DNA of 21,760 nt from Alteromonas mediterranea DE (GCF_000020585.3 NC_011138.3:3336775-3358534); one strand, 5' to 3'; shown: positions 8,422 through 18,177, numbered from the stretch's first letter. Made by a program: numbers and translations. Notes: generated from the sequence alone by a model not told the origin.

Positions 8422-9276
8422 TTATGCCCCTCCTGCAAGCGGCTTTTGATAGGCAATTACATCGCCAAACTTGCGTACTTTAAACATGGATGAAATGCGA
8501 CTCATCGACTCACTGTGACCTAAAAAGATATAACCACCAGGCTTCATCGCGTCATAAAGTACATGCGCCGCCTTTTTGCGAGATTCGTCGTCGAAATAAA
8601 TAAGCAGGTTGCGACAAAAAATAAGGTCAAAGTGACGGAACTGTTTCATATTGCTACCAGACAATATATTGGCGAGAGTAAATGACACTGATTCCCGAAT
8701 ATCTTCGCTTAGCTGATATTGCCCGTTTGTTTCTTTGAAGTATTTTTTTACCAGCGGAAGCGGAATGTTTTGCACGGAGCGCTTCGAATACAGCCCTTTT
8801 TTCGCTGATGCCAAAACGTTACTGTCGATATCGGAAGAAATCAGTTCCACATCTCTGTGAGCTAAACCTTTCCAGTACTCAATAAGATAGATCGCTATTG
8901 AATACGGCTCTTCACCCGTGCTTGACGGTACTGACCAAATTCTTAAATCTTCTCCAGGCGGTCGATAGCTGTCTAGCTCATCCATAATTTCTCTTGTCAT
9001 GGCTTCGAACTGATATTCCTCTCGGAAGAAGTAGGTTTCATTTACCGTCATCGAATTTACGAGATTTTGAAACTCTTCGCCGGATGCCTGGAACCTCATG
9101 TATGTGAAGTAGCTTTTAAAATTCGGATGCCCCGTGGCTTTCATGCGTTCGTGGAGACGTTTATCCACAAAATAGCGCTTCGAATCTTCGAAGTGGATCC
9201 CGGTTTTGCGATAAAACATAGAGCGAAACCGTTCGAAATCGGCAGCATCTATTTTTTCTAATGCTGCATTACTCAT
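8422..9276 (-). CDS. cheR: Chemoreceptor glutamate methyltransferase CheR
   Basis: 284 residues, the usual CheR length. The all-helical N-terminal domain (about 10-75) precedes TVNETYFFRE (77-86), the SAM-binding motif SSTGEEPYS (118-126), the SSDID strand and CRNLLIYF (221-228), then GHSES near the end. It transfers methyl groups from S-adenosylmethionine to receptor glutamates to adapt signalling. Neither receptor in the operon ends in the NWETF tether used by high-abundance E. coli receptors, so this CheR should act without that docking. The start overlaps the upstream HEAT-like gene by 8 bp, with AAGGGG in front. Confidence 0.95.
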   Translation of the reverse strand: MSNAALEKIDAADFERFRSMFYRKTGIHFEDSKRYFVDKRLHERMKATGHPNFKSYFTYMRFQASGEEFQNLVNSMTVNETYFFREEYQFEAMTREIMDELDSYRPPGEDLRIWSVPSSTGEEPYSIAIYLIEYWKGLAHRDVELISSDIDSNVLASAKKGLYSKRSVQNIPLPLVKKYFKETNGQYQLSEDIRESVSFTLANILSGSNMKQFRHFDLIFCRNLLIYFDDESRKKAAHVLYDAMKPGGYIFLGHSESMSRISSMFKVRKFGDVIAYQKPLAGGA

Positions 9277-9910
9277 CGACGCCCCTTACCTGACTTCTTA
9301 TCAAAGAAATGACAAATTGAATGTAGCTATGATTCGGAAAGCGACTTTCTACGGTCTGCAAAATGTCGAGGGTTGATGCATCGGCAATCTCAGCAAGTTT
9401 ATCCAGCGCTGTACCCACAACATTTTCATTGTCATCGTTTAGAGCAAACTGGTGCAGCCAATTTACCGCTTCAATGTGCGCTACGGCGCCAATGATATCT
9501 ACACAAAAAATACGTGTATCTGGATCTTTATCCTGCATTAGAAGGTTAACATTCGCCGCAAAGACACCTGGGTTTTGTTGCATTAACTCTATGGCACCGT
9601 TTCGAAGCTGCACATGTTCGCTTTTAAGCATAGTGAGTACTTGTGACGCGTGACTCTCTGACATATCGTGCTCGAGTGCACTGAATAGCGCTTCAATAAC
9701 CGTGGGGTCTTCTTCAAAAGGTAACCGTTTAAGAAACGCGTCGTGAGCTCCTTTTTGACCACTCAAATCCCTAACCGCCCATCGACGAACGTCACGGTCA
9801 GTTGAGTCAAGGTCGCTAACAAGTTGCTGAGTGGTTCGCGGATATTGGCGTTTTTCTTCAAACTCATCGCAGCTGCTTGCAATAGGATCCGCTTTCTTTT
9901 TTAACCCCAT
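9269..9910 (-). CDS. HEAT-repeat-like protein of the chemosensory operon
   Basis: 213 residues. After a short basic start (GLKKK) the protein is a run of paired helices with HEAT/armadillo-like periodicity. Examples are DVRRWAVRDLSG, VQLRNGAIELMQQ, DTRIFCVDIIGAV and NVVGTALDKLAEIAD. There is no signal peptide or membrane segment. HEAT arrays are protein-binding scaffolds, so it may hold CheR, CheB or the receptors together; the specific partner is unknown. I chose the ATG at 9910 because AGGAGA lies seven bases upstream and the cheB stop is 14 bp away. The longer frame would overlap the cheB 3' end by about 60 bases. A gene of unknown function sits at this place between cheR and cheB in related clusters. 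Confidence 0.8.
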   Translation of the reverse strand: MGLKKKADPIASSCDEFEEKRQYPRTTQQLVSDLDSTDRDVRRWAVRDLSGQKGAHDAFLKRLPFEEDPTVIEALFSALEHDMSESHASQVLTMLKSEHVQLRNGAIELMQQNPGVFAANVNLLMQDKDPDTRIFCVDIIGAVAHIEAVNWLHQFALNDDNENVVGTALDKLAEIADASTLDILQTVESRFPNHSYIQFVISLIRSQVRGVDE

Positions 9911-9924
9911 TATGACTTCTCCTG

Positions 9925-10962
9925 TTAACGGCAAAGCGCATTCAGTTTCGATGCTACCTTGGGACTGTCTAGGACGAAACTGGCACAACCAGCTTCAATA
10001 AGCTCTTTAGGCATACCAAACACCACCGAGGTGGCTTCGCTCTCTGCGATAGTTGTTGCTCCCTCTTTAAAAGCTTTACTCATGGCGGCAACACCGTCGC
10101 ATCCCATTCCCGTCAGCTGAACGCATAACATGGACAGCGGCTTGTAACAGGTGAGCGCACTATCAACCATACGATCTATGCTGGGGTGCCATAAAAAACT
10201 TGGGCTCGACGGCACGGGCCGTGCAAAAACGTCCTTTCCTACTTTCGAAAAAGCAAGGTCCGCATCACCTTTCGCTAAATAAACCGTGCCTGGTTTCATT
10301 GGCATCTTGCTGTCGACTTCAACGACACTCAGTGGGCTTAATCCATCCAACCGCTTTGCCAATGCATTAGTGAAAGATGCCGGCATATGCTGAGAAATAA
10401 CAACGGGAGCAGGAAAAGAAGAGCTTAGGTTTGCCACCAGATGCTCTAGCTTCTTAGGCCCACCGGTTGAAACCCCGACTAACACCACTTCAAAGGGTAC
10501 ATTTTTGTTACTCCGAACCACTTTTTGTTTAACGACAGGCGGTGTTTTGGTGGTGGGACGTTGGGGCTTACCTGTTTTCGTGAGTGCGTGAATTTTGTTG
10601 ATAAGTGGGATTTCTAAATCTGAAATGTCCCTTGAAACAGTGCCGCCAGTTTTTAGAACAAAGTCACTAGCACCGAGCGCCAGTGCCTCTAACGTAATAG
10701 TCGCGCCTTTTTGTGTTAATGAAGACACCATAATGATGGGGCAGGTATAAAGCTTTTTCAGCATAGCTAAGCATGTCATACCGTCCATTACCGGCATGTT
10801 AATATCTAATGTTATGCAGTCTGGTTCGAACTCTACGGCTTTGGTTAAGGCTTCTTCACCATTGCGCGCTACCCGAACGATAAAGCCCTCTTTCTCGAAG
10901 AGCTCCGTAAATAACTTTCGCATTAACGCTGAATCATCAACAATAAGCACTTTAACTGACAT
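9925..10962 (-). CDS. cheB: Chemoreceptor methylesterase/deamidase CheB
   Basis: 345 residues. The N-terminal receiver (1-125) carries Asp9-Asp10 and phospho-acceptor Asp53 (TLDINMPVMDG). A basic Pro/Thr/Lys-rich linker (about 130-155) joins it to the methylesterase domain, whose catalytic triad is Ser165 (VGVSTGG), His192 (SQHMP) and Asp289 (TGMGCDG). It removes methyl groups from receptor glutamates, opposing CheR, and is activated by phosphate from CheA. I chose the ATG at 10962, which has GAGG at good spacing; the longer frame starts at a TTG. The gene follows the CheW gene after 19 bp. Confidence 0.95.
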   Translation of the reverse strand: MSVKVLIVDDSALMRKLFTELFEKEGFIVRVARNGEEALTKAVEFEPDCITLDINMPVMDGMTCLAMLKKLYTCPIIMVSSLTQKGATITLEALALGASDFVLKTGGTVSRDISDLEIPLINKIHALTKTGKPQRPTTKTPPVVKQKVVRSNKNVPFEVVLVGVSTGGPKKLEHLVANLSSSFPAPVVISQHMPASFTNALAKRLDGLSPLSVVEVDSKMPMKPGTVYLAKGDADLAFSKVGKDVFARPVPSSPSFLWHPSIDRMVDSALTCYKPLSMLCVQLTGMGCDGVAAMSKAFKEGATTIAESEATSVVFGMPKELIEAGCASFVLDSPKVASKLNALCR

Positions 10963-10981
10963 AGATAGCCTCAAACGTTAG

Positions 10982-12529
10982 CTAACATTGCTCTTGGGCC
11001 GCTGCTACGGCATTGTCGTTGAGCAACACATTGGGTTCGATGATTTGGATGATGCGCTTTTCGTCGTTCAGCTTTATCAAACGGTTTAAAAATTCAGACT
11101 GCATCTCTGATAGCGATGGGGCCTCTTCGATAGTTTGCCTGACCACCGTTTTTACCTCCGCTACACCGTCCACGATAAAACCTGTGCGCTGTTTATCTTT
11201 TGTGAGGACAACGATTCGTTGACGCTCTGAAGTCTCACTACACGGCATCCCCAAACGGCTGCGCAGATCAATAACAGGCAGTACCGTTCCGCGAAGATTG
11301 ACGATGCCTTTGAGATAATCTGGCGTGCTCGGCACGCTTTCTAGCTTTTCGGGCACCCTCGTAATCTCTTGTGTATCGTCAATACTTACGCCAAATTCCT
11401 GACCATTAATCCAGAAAATCACGTATTGCTCGCAATCATCTTCATCAAACGCAACTTCGTTACTTTCGCTCATTTGCGACTCCTGCTTAATATCATCATC
11501 GATACTCGTAAGCGCACTCATGAGCGCGCGCCCATAGATATTAGGAAGGTTAATAATGGAGACCAGACGCTTTCCACCATCGCTGCGGTACACAGCTTCT
11601 AGAAGTCCAGATTCCGCACCGTCGTTACAGACTGATGGCACGCTTTCTAGCTCAGTTTCGGAAATGGATACGACGTTACTGACCTTAGCAACAATAAAGC
11701 CCACACTGCCAAACTCAGTGTTTTGGGTGACCACAATGCGAGATGTTTCATTAATTTGTGTGGGCATCATGCCAATGGCATTTGATAAGTCGACTATAGG
11801 AATAATGCGGCCGCGCAGATTAACCAAACCGAGGACAGCCGGGGCACTTTCTGGTAGTTGTGATATCTCTGCGGGAACTCTCACAATCTCTTGCACATCT
11901 TGAAGATGGAAAGCAAATTCTTGGTCTTCTAGCGAAAAACAGACTAGCTGCTGTAAGCTGTCATCAGCGTCTATACACTCACTTTCATCGGTATCTATGC
12001 GCTGCATACCGGATAATTGCATTGCGCTTCCGCCTTGCTTGGTCACCGCTTGCGCTTTTGCCAATGCTAATACATCTAAAATTTGCTCTACCGGCTCTTC
12101 GCTTTGTTTAATAATGCCAAGCATATAGTCATAAGCGATAGAATCGGTCATTGATGCTTTATCGATAACAGCGCCTTCAGCCACACTGTAAACGCGAAGC
12201 ACTCGGTCAACTAAAAAGCCTATACTTCCAAGGTCAGTTTCCACCACAACAACACGAGTAGCATCACTAACTTCTGCATGGCGACCAAGCAAAATAGCGC
12301 TTAAGTCATAAACTGGAAGCACATTTCCCCGTAGGTTTGCTAACCCCATCATTTGCGGTGGGCCGAGAGGCACTGAAACCATAGTCGGTACACGAATAAT
12401 TTCACCCACCGATAACATGGGAAAGGTAAAGCGTTCTTGTTCGACTAAGAAAGATACGAACTGTTGCTCACCATCTGAAACCTGCTCCAGGTTAGCGTCA
12501 GTTTCATTGAATGTAGTGTCGTTACTCAT
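10982..12529 (-). CDS. cheW: Triple-domain CheW scaffold protein
   Basis: 515 residues, about three times the usual CheW length. Three complete CheW domains lie at about 22-165, 193-338 and 366-508. Each carries its own NLRG core motif (65-68, 237-240 and 411-414) and a GFIVD-like strand (GFLVD, GFIVA, GFIVD). Acidic linkers (about 175-192 and 341-366) separate them. CheW couples receptors to CheA through the CheA P5 domain and builds the array lattice, so a three-in-one protein could occupy several baseplate positions at once. The frame is intact and the domains have diverged, so this is an old fusion, not a recent duplication. A GGGGGAG ribosome site precedes the ATG, 36 bp after the upstream receptor gene. 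Confidence 0.92.
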   Translation of the reverse strand: MSNDTTFNETDANLEQVSDGEQQFVSFLVEQERFTFPMLSVGEIIRVPTMVSVPLGPPQMMGLANLRGNVLPVYDLSAILLGRHAEVSDATRVVVVETDLGSIGFLVDRVLRVYSVAEGAVIDKASMTDSIAYDYMLGIIKQSEEPVEQILDVLALAKAQAVTKQGGSAMQLSGMQRIDTDESECIDADDSLQQLVCFSLEDQEFAFHLQDVQEIVRVPAEISQLPESAPAVLGLVNLRGRIIPIVDLSNAIGMMPTQINETSRIVVTQNTEFGSVGFIVAKVSNVVSISETELESVPSVCNDGAESGLLEAVYRSDGGKRLVSIINLPNIYGRALMSALTSIDDDIKQESQMSESNEVAFDEDDCEQYVIFWINGQEFGVSIDDTQEITRVPEKLESVPSTPDYLKGIVNLRGTVLPVIDLRSRLGMPCSETSERQRIVVLTKDKQRTGFIVDGVAEVKTVVRQTIEEAPSLSEMQSEFLNRLIKLNDEKRIIQIIEPNVLLNDNAVAAAQEQC

Positions 12530-12565
12530 GAGGCAAGCTCCCCCTGTAAAGTCTTTTGCGATGAA

Positions 12566-14473
12566 CTAGCCGTTTTGCATTTCGTCAGCTACCGAAGCAA
12601 TTTCTTCAATAGACTTGGCTAACATTTCCATACCTTTACTTTGCTGCTCAGCTGCGCTAAGCGCTTGCTGACAATTGCTGCTCGCTTGTTCGTTGGCCGT
12701 TGCAATTTGTTCTAAACCGCGCTGGGCCTGAGTCACTCCTGCAGCAATTTCTTCACCACGCTCTTTCATTGCCTTGTTGTAATCCACCACTTCGCCTATG
12801 TCTGTTGAGATTTGTTCAACATCTCTTGTAGTCTGTTTGGCTTTCATTACCTCTCTCGAAGCGCTTTCAGCAACATTAGTTAGGTCGGTCTTTACACTTA
12901 CTGTCTGATCTTGAATCGCTTTGATTAGGTCTTTTATTTGCTCTACATTTTCTGCTGCTTCATCAGCTAGGCTTTGTATATCCGCGGACACCACCGCAAA
13001 ACCTTTACCGTACTCACCTGCGCGTGCAGCCTCTACCGCACCATTAACGGCCAGCATGCTGGTTTTAACCGAAACCGTTGTGATCGTATCTATCACTTTA
13101 TCTATTTGGCGTGTCATAACTTCCATCTCACTGATGGCGCTGACGTTTTCTTTACTGGTTTCCAAGGCCAAATTTATACCGCTAACCATTTCTTCAATCA
13201 GTGAACGGTTCTCTTGAAGTAACTTGGTAATTGCTCCACCTTTTTCGAGTGCTGAGTCACTTTGCGTTGATGCTCTTTCAACGCCATCTCTTAGCAGATC
13301 AATATTACCTACAGCCTGATCGACAGAGCTCGCCGCCTGTTGGGCACCGTTATTAACCTGGGTAAGTGCTGTCATTATTTCACTTGATGAGCGATTAATT
13401 TCTTCTAAACTCGCCGACAGCTCCTCTGCAGAAGATGCCACCTCTTCTGCGCTCTTATTTATGTCGGTACTGTTTTTAAGCTCTTCAGTAATGATTTCTA
13501 GCGACTGAGATGCCTGCTCAGCCTGTGACAAAGCGACACTCTGCTCAGAAACATTTGACGATACTTCTTGTGCCGCAGTGGATTGTTCATCGGCAGCACA
13601 AGAGATAGTTTCTGAACCAGCTTGAATTTCGCGAGCCGCAGCGTCCATTGACTTCACCTGTGCCTGCAATTCTTCTGCGCCGTCAGCAATGCTTTGCATA
13701 TCCGCTTTGATAGTGGTGAGCTGTTCGGTAACGGCTTCCCCTTTATTCACTTCTTCAAGCGCTGCTTCCGAAGAAGATTTAACAGCATCTGAAACGCGAT
13801 TTGACTGCTCTTGAATTTGTTCTATCTGCTTTGCAATATCCGCCGCACTTTTATCTGACACTTCGGCAAGTGCACGGACAGTATCAGCGACCACCGCAAA
13901 TCCTTTTCCGTGTTTACCTGCGCGGCCTGCCTCTATTGCGGCATTGAGGGCTAGCAAGTTGGTTTGATCTGCAATTCGGGTAACTTGCTTAACAGCTTCA
14001 CCGATGTTTGAGGCTTGCTGCTCAAGTTTCCCCATCATTATGACCGAACGCGACTGGTGCTCAGACGCAGTTTTAACGCTGGACATCATGGCGCTTAAAT
14101 CACCAACTACCCGTTCAAGGTAGGTTTGAAGCTCGTTGGTTTTACCCATTGTAGCGCCAGCTAGTTCAAGCTGTGCTACTAAACCACCGGAAATCTGCGT
14201 CACTGCCGCCAAGCTTTCTTGGCTCGCACTGCTAGACTCTTCCGCTCCTGCGGCAATTTCGTTAACAGCAGTGGACAGTTGATCTGTAGCGCTTGAGGCC
14301 TGATTAATACCGCTAGCGAGCTCGGCTGTTGCTGATGCTACGCGCTCTGCAGCTTGTTGCTGCCTTGCTAGGGTTCTTGCTTTGCGGCGCTCCTCTTCCG
14401 CTTCCTTTCTCATTTTAGCGTCTACGCGGACGGTAGGGGTTACAGCTTGTTCAGTGGACTTTTTGAGCGCCAT
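12566..14473 (-). CDS. dosM: Soluble chemoreceptor with two signalling domains (DosM-like)
   Basis: 635 residues with no membrane segment and no recognisable sensory domain; almost all of it is methyl-accepting-type coiled coil. Two complete receptor tips are present: 166-200 ([20 protein letters not shown]) and 466-500 ([20 protein letters not shown]), exactly 300 residues apart. Each is flanked by Ser/Ala/Glu-rich bundle helices. V. cholerae DosM has this architecture and bridges the two CheA/CheW layers of a cytoplasmic array. The N-terminal 40 residues are strongly basic (11 Lys/Arg against 6 acids) and could contact the operon's ParA-type ATPase. It is the first gene of the operon, with GAGG six bases before the ATG. 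The symbol is by analogy with V. cholerae. Confidence 0.85.
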   Translation of the reverse strand: MALKKSTEQAVTPTVRVDAKMRKEAEEERRKARTLARQQQAAERVASATAELASGINQASSATDQLSTAVNEIAAGAEESSSASQESLAAVTQISGGLVAQLELAGATMGKTNELQTYLERVVGDLSAMMSSVKTASEHQSRSVIMMGKLEQQASNIGEAVKQVTRIADQTNLLALNAAIEAGRAGKHGKGFAVVADTVRALAEVSDKSAADIAKQIEQIQEQSNRVSDAVKSSSEAALEEVNKGEAVTEQLTTIKADMQSIADGAEELQAQVKSMDAAAREIQAGSETISCAADEQSTAAQEVSSNVSEQSVALSQAEQASQSLEIITEELKNSTDINKSAEEVASSAEELSASLEEINRSSSEIMTALTQVNNGAQQAASSVDQAVGNIDLLRDGVERASTQSDSALEKGGAITKLLQENRSLIEEMVSGINLALETSKENVSAISEMEVMTRQIDKVIDTITTVSVKTSMLAVNGAVEAARAGEYGKGFAVVSADIQSLADEAAENVEQIKDLIKAIQDQTVSVKTDLTNVAESASREVMKAKQTTRDVEQISTDIGEVVDYNKAMKERGEEIAAGVTQAQRGLEQIATANEQASSNCQQALSAAEQQSKGMEMLAKSIEEIASVADEMQNG

Positions 14474-14668
14474 AATTAACCTCGATATTTAAATGGCCAT
14501 TAATTGACTGCGTTAAGTATCGTTAAAAAAAAGCGCCATTTGAGTATAAAACCAAATACCTTTGTATGATTATTATTACGATAAGTCCCTTTTCCGTGCT
14601 CTTCAAAACAATATGACGCAAATGTCACAAAAGACACAATCTCGTATATTTATATAAAAACAAAAGCT

Positions 14669-14697
14669 TATATATGTAGTGAAGCTGAAGACGACAA
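14669..14697 (-). promoter_or_regulatory. Candidate sigma-70 promoter for the chemosensory operon
   Basis: On the minus strand TTGTCG (14692-14697) and TATATA (14669-14674) are 17 bases apart, each matching four of six consensus bases. The leader to the first gene would be about 190 nt. In such AT-rich DNA chance matches are common, so this is only the best candidate I found. Confidence 0.25.
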
Positions 14698-14800
14698 GAC
14701 CGATTTTGTCAAAGTACAAAAGTCTAATAGGGTTAACTTTAGGGTGAAGTTTTTTGGAGATAAACTACTTAGAAATGATTAACTTATACCTAAGTATAGG

Positions 14801-14824
14801 AAAAAAGCGGCTATTAGCCGCTTT
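14801..14824 (-). terminator. Intrinsic terminator of the secA-mutT transcript
   Basis: The stem AAAGCGGCT (14804-14812) pairs with AGCCGCTTT (14816-14824) around a 3-base loop. Read on the minus strand it is followed by a run of six Ts. It is a textbook rho-independent terminator about 80 bp after the mutT stop, isolating secA-mutT from the chemosensory operon downstream. Confidence 0.9.
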
Positions 14825-14855
14825 GATATTATAACGATGCTTCGCTTCTGCTGTG

Positions 14856-14910
14856 AGCTGATACAAATTATGTTAGCTGTATCACTGTATAAGTGGACCA
14901 GGTATCAGCT
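14856..14910. repeat. 9-bp inverted repeat at the mutT 3' end
   Basis: AGCTGATAC (14856-14864) and GTATCAGCT (14902-14910) are exact reverse complements, separated by 37 bases. The second copy covers the mutT stop codon. It could form a long-range stem at the transcript end or be a chance pair; there is no further evidence. Confidence 0.3.
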
Positions 14911-15288
14911 TTGCAATGCGTTGATTATAGGAACGTTCGCTTCTGGGAAGTCTGCTGCGTTAAGCGCCTGCACATTGACCCACCGCGACTTTTGGCCTTC
15001 TTTGCCATGGGGCTCACCGGTAAAGTCATAAACGCGATGAACGTCTAGCTTAACTTGCTTGTCGCCGTAATCATGAGTTATCACAATCACAGGCTCGCTG
15101 TGGTTCACGCTAATACCCACTTCTTCAGCAAGTTCTCGCTTTAATGCCTGAAGCACGGTTTCGCTTGCTTCCACTTTACCGCCGGGAAACTCCCATTTCC
15201 CGCCCTGATGGACATTGTCTGGGCGAAGGGTAATGAAGATTTCATCGCCGCGGGCAATAACGCCCACAGCAACGTGTACTACTTTCAT
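14905..15288 (-). CDS. mutT: 8-oxo-dGTP diphosphatase MutT (Nudix hydrolase)
   Basis: 127 residues, close to E. coli MutT (129). The Nudix box is complete and exact: Gly37-x5-Glu43-x7-Arg51-Glu52-Leu53-x-Glu55-Glu56-x-Gly58-Ile59. WEFPGGK precedes it. The enzyme hydrolyses oxidised guanine nucleotides so that they are not incorporated into DNA, in the cytoplasm. Its ATG shares one base with the secA stop codon (TAATG), so the two are translated together, as is common in gammaproteobacteria. It is the last gene before the terminator at 14801-14824. Confidence 0.95.
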   Translation of the reverse strand: MKVVHVAVGVIARGDEIFITLRPDNVHQGGKWEFPGGKVEASETVLQALKRELAEEVGISVNHSEPVIVITHDYGDKQVKLDVHRVYDFTGEPHGKEGQKSRWVNVQALNAADFPEANVPIINALQS

Positions 15289-17996
15289 TACTTAAGCTTA
15301 CCGTGGCACTGCTTGTACTTTTTGCCTGAACCACAAGGGCATGGGTCGTTACGGCCTACTTTGGCTCCCTCGCGAACCTGTGTACGCACCTGATCGCTCG
15401 CTTCCTCTGGCGCTGCGGTGGCGTCTTCATGCTCAAAGTTCTTTGGTACATCGTCAGCTTGGCGACGTTGTTCTTCTACTTTTTGCACGTCTTCTTCTGC
15501 TTGCACTTTTACGCGGGCAAGGATAGTAATAACCTCGACCTTAAGCGCTTCTAGCATTTCAGAGAACAGCGCAAACGACTCACGCTTGTATTCTTGCTTA
15601 GGGTTTTTCTGCGCGTAGCCACGTAAGTGAATACCTTGACGAAGGTGATCCATAGCCGCTAAATGCTCTTTCCAGTGGCTGTCTAGGTTTTGTAGCATTA
15701 CTGCTTTTTCAAACTGGCGTAGCACCTGCTCGCCCACAACCGCTTCTTTCTGTTTATACGCATCGACGACTTCATTTAAAATGCGCTCGCGAAGCTTCTC
15801 TTCATACAGCTTGTCGTCATTTTCAAGCCATGTCTTAATAGGCAGGTCTACCGCGAAGTCGGCGCGCATACGCTCTTCTAAGCCGCTTACGTCCCACATC
15901 TCTTCTAGTGATTGTGGCGGAATGTATTCGTCCACGACGCTTGAAACAACATCTTCGCGGATTACAGCGATAGTTTCACTAATGTCGCCTTCATCTAGCA
16001 ACTCGTTGCGCTGCTCGTAAATAACCTTACGCTGATCGTTAGCCACATCATCGTACTCAAGCAGTTGCTTACGAATATCGAAGTTACGACCTTCTACTTT
16101 GCGCTGGGCATTTTCAATAGCGCGGGTCACCCACGGATGCTCAATCGCTTCACCGCGTTCCATACCTAAACGCTTCATCATGTTGCCCATTTTCTCAGAG
16201 GCAAAGATGCGCATTAGGGCATCGTCTAGTGATAGGTAGAAACGGCTTGATCCAGGGTCACCCTGACGGCCTGAACGGCCACGTAGCTGGTTATCAATAC
16301 GGCGTGACTCGTGACGCTCGGTTCCAATTATATGAAGACCGCCTGCCGCTAGTACCGCATCGTGGCTTTCTTTCCACGCCGCTTTTACTTTTTCAATTTG
16401 TGATTCGGTCGGATTCTCGATTTTCTCAAGCTCGGCCTGCCAGTTACCACCAAGTACGATATCCGTACCACGGCCAGCCATGTTAGTTGCAATGGTGACA
16501 GCGCCAGGCTTACCTGCTTGAGCAACAATATCAGCTTCGTGTTCGTGGAACTTGGCGTTTAGTACCTTATGAGGAATTTTCGATTTCTTAAGAATGCGAG
16601 AAATAAGCTCAGAGTTTTCGATAGACACGGTGCCCACAAGGGTTGGCTGTCCGCGCTTAACACACGCTTTAATATCTTCAACAATAGCCTCGTACTTCTC
16701 TTCCGCCGTTAGGTAGATAAGATCTGGCATATCTTTACGCTGCATAGGGCGGTTAGTTGGGATCACTACCGTTTCTAGGCCGTAAATATGGTTGAATTCA
16801 AACGCTTCGGTATCAGCTGTACCTGTCATACCCGCAAGTTTGTTGTACAGGCGGAAGTAGTTCTGGAAAGTAATAGAGGCTAGCGTCTGGTTTTCGTTTT
16901 GAATACGAACGCCTTCTTTTGCCTCTACCGCTTGGTGTAAACCTTCAGACCAACGACGTCCTTCCATGGTACGACCCGTGTGCTCGTCAACAATAACGAT
17001 TTGGTCTTCTTTAACGATGTAATCTACGTCTTTCGAGAACAACTTGTGCGCGCGAAGTGCAGCATTGATATGGTGAAGCAATGAAATATTACCAGCAGCG
17101 AACAGCGACTCACCTTCAGGCAATAAGCTTTCTTCGTGAAGTATCTCTTCAACGTGTAACTGACCGCGCTCGGTAAGATGAATTTGTTTTGCTTTAAGGT
17201 CGATAGTGTAATCACCGTCGCCTTCTTGGCCTTCTTCATCTTCTTTTTCTTGCTGAACAAGCTTAGGAATAATGGTGTTGATGCGGCGATAAAGCTCTGA
17301 ACTATCCTCGGCCTGACCTGAAATAATAAGCGGCGTACGGGCTTCGTCAATAAGAATGGAGTCAACTTCATCCACTACTGCATAGTTAAGGGGGCGCTGT
17401 ACGCGGTCTTGAGGGCTAAATGCCATGTTGTCACGCAGGTAATCAAAACCAAACTCGTTGTTGGTTCCATAAGTCACATCAGCTTGGTAAGCGTCACGCT
17501 TTTGCTCAGGTGACATACCCGGTATGTTGCAGCCTACACGCATACCAAGGAAGGTAAATAACTGATTACTCCACTCAGCGTCACGACGGGCAAGGTAGTC
17601 GTTCACGGTAACAACGTGGACACCTTTGCCTGACAATGCATTTAAATACGTAGGTAACGTCGCGGTAAGGGTTTTACCTTCACCCGTACGCATTTCTGAG
17701 ATTTTGCCTTCGTGCAAAACTTGACCACCAAGCATTTGCACGTCGAAATGACGCATGCCGTATACACGCTTACTGGCTTCTCGCACTGTAGCGAACGCTT
17801 CTACAAGAATATTGTCTAGCGCTTCGCCTTTTTCTATACGGGCTTTAAATTCGTCGGTCTTTGCCTTTAGCGCCTCATCAGAAAGCTTTTCAAATTCTGC
17901 TTCCAGTGCATTAATGGCATCTACGTTTTTGCGTAATTTTTTTAATAGTCGGTCGTTTCTACTACCGAATACTTTTCGAAGGATGCTTGAAAACAT
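15288..17996 (-). CDS. secA: Protein translocase ATPase SecA
   Basis: 902 residues (E. coli 901), aligned from the first residues (KVFGSRNDR, then [12 protein letters not shown]). Walker A is MRTGEGKT at about 100, the DEAD-type box [12 protein letters not shown] is near 210, and [10 protein letters not shown] and [10 protein letters not shown] mark the second helicase motor. The C-terminal zinc-binding tail [14 protein letters not shown], which binds SecB, is intact. SecA drives unfolded preproteins through SecYEG with ATP. There is no secM upstream, so the arrest-peptide control known in E. coli is absent. A leader with a hairpin lies in the 181-bp gap instead. Confidence 0.98.
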   Translation of the reverse strand: MFSSILRKVFGSRNDRLLKKLRKNVDAINALEAEFEKLSDEALKAKTDEFKARIEKGEALDNILVEAFATVREASKRVYGMRHFDVQMLGGQVLHEGKISEMRTGEGKTLTATLPTYLNALSGKGVHVVTVNDYLARRDAEWSNQLFTFLGMRVGCNIPGMSPEQKRDAYQADVTYGTNNEFGFDYLRDNMAFSPQDRVQRPLNYAVVDEVDSILIDEARTPLIISGQAEDSSELYRRINTIIPKLVQQEKEDEEGQEGDGDYTIDLKAKQIHLTERGQLHVEEILHEESLLPEGESLFAAGNISLLHHINAALRAHKLFSKDVDYIVKEDQIVIVDEHTGRTMEGRRWSEGLHQAVEAKEGVRIQNENQTLASITFQNYFRLYNKLAGMTGTADTEAFEFNHIYGLETVVIPTNRPMQRKDMPDLIYLTAEEKYEAIVEDIKACVKRGQPTLVGTVSIENSELISRILKKSKIPHKVLNAKFHEHEADIVAQAGKPGAVTIATNMAGRGTDIVLGGNWQAELEKIENPTESQIEKVKAAWKESHDAVLAAGGLHIIGTERHESRRIDNQLRGRSGRQGDPGSSRFYLSLDDALMRIFASEKMGNMMKRLGMERGEAIEHPWVTRAIENAQRKVEGRNFDIRKQLLEYDDVANDQRKVIYEQRNELLDEGDISETIAVIREDVVSSVVDEYIPPQSLEEMWDVSGLEERMRADFAVDLPIKTWLENDDKLYEEKLRERILNEVVDAYKQKEAVVGEQVLRQFEKAVMLQNLDSHWKEHLAAMDHLRQGIHLRGYAQKNPKQEYKRESFALFSEMLEALKVEVITILARVKVQAEEDVQKVEEQRRQADDVPKNFEHEDATAAPEEASDQVRTQVREGAKVGRNDPCPCGSGKKYKQCHGKLK

Positions 17997-18057
17997 TAGC
18001 TTTTATATTCCACTACTTGTCGAGGCGCCGCACAACGTGCACAGCTAAATTAAACCT

Positions 18058-18087
18058 ATAAAACACAGCCCTAATTAAGGGGTGTTT
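18058..18087 (-). terminator. Hairpin between M23 peptidase gene and secA
   Basis: On the minus strand AAACAC and CCCT pair with AGGG and GTGTTT across a small bulge (18061-18087), followed by TTTAT. It would end the M23 peptidase transcript, or partly attenuate read-through into secA, whose start is about 60 bp further on. The T run is short, so the call is moderate. Confidence 0.4.
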
Positions 18088-18177
18088 AGCGATGTTCTAA
18101 AAAAATGTTTCGTCGTCATTAGTGCTTTATTAATAAAACGCACCTACTACGCGAATTTACCTGGCTGCTGCCTCTAT

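Larger units (their letters stand above)
14474..14904 (-). other. 431-bp intergenic region upstream of the chemosensory operon
   Basis: No gene is supported here. It is strongly AT-rich near 14640-14680 and must hold the operon promoter (minus strand) and the end of the secA-mutT transcript. Visible elements are a clear terminator at 14801-14824, a weak sigma-70-like pair at 14669-14697, and a TGAC-N6-GTCA dyad (14614-14627) that includes a perfect TCACA half-site of the CRP type on the plus strand. I see no FNR-type TTGAT-N4-ATCAA site and no convincing sigma-28 or sigma-54 promoter, although the search was by eye. Confidence 0.6.

Noticed and set aside
14614..14627. TGAC-N6-GTCA dyad as a CRP site for the chemosensory operon
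   Set aside because: Only one half matches the CRP consensus well (TCACA), the other matches poorly, and its position relative to a promoter is unknown.
18075..18119. A 14-codon minus-strand ORF (MTTKHFFRTSLNTP) whose stop lies in the secA-leader hairpin
   Set aside because: No ribosome site precedes it and it has no arrest-like motif. A leader peptide is possible but unsupported.
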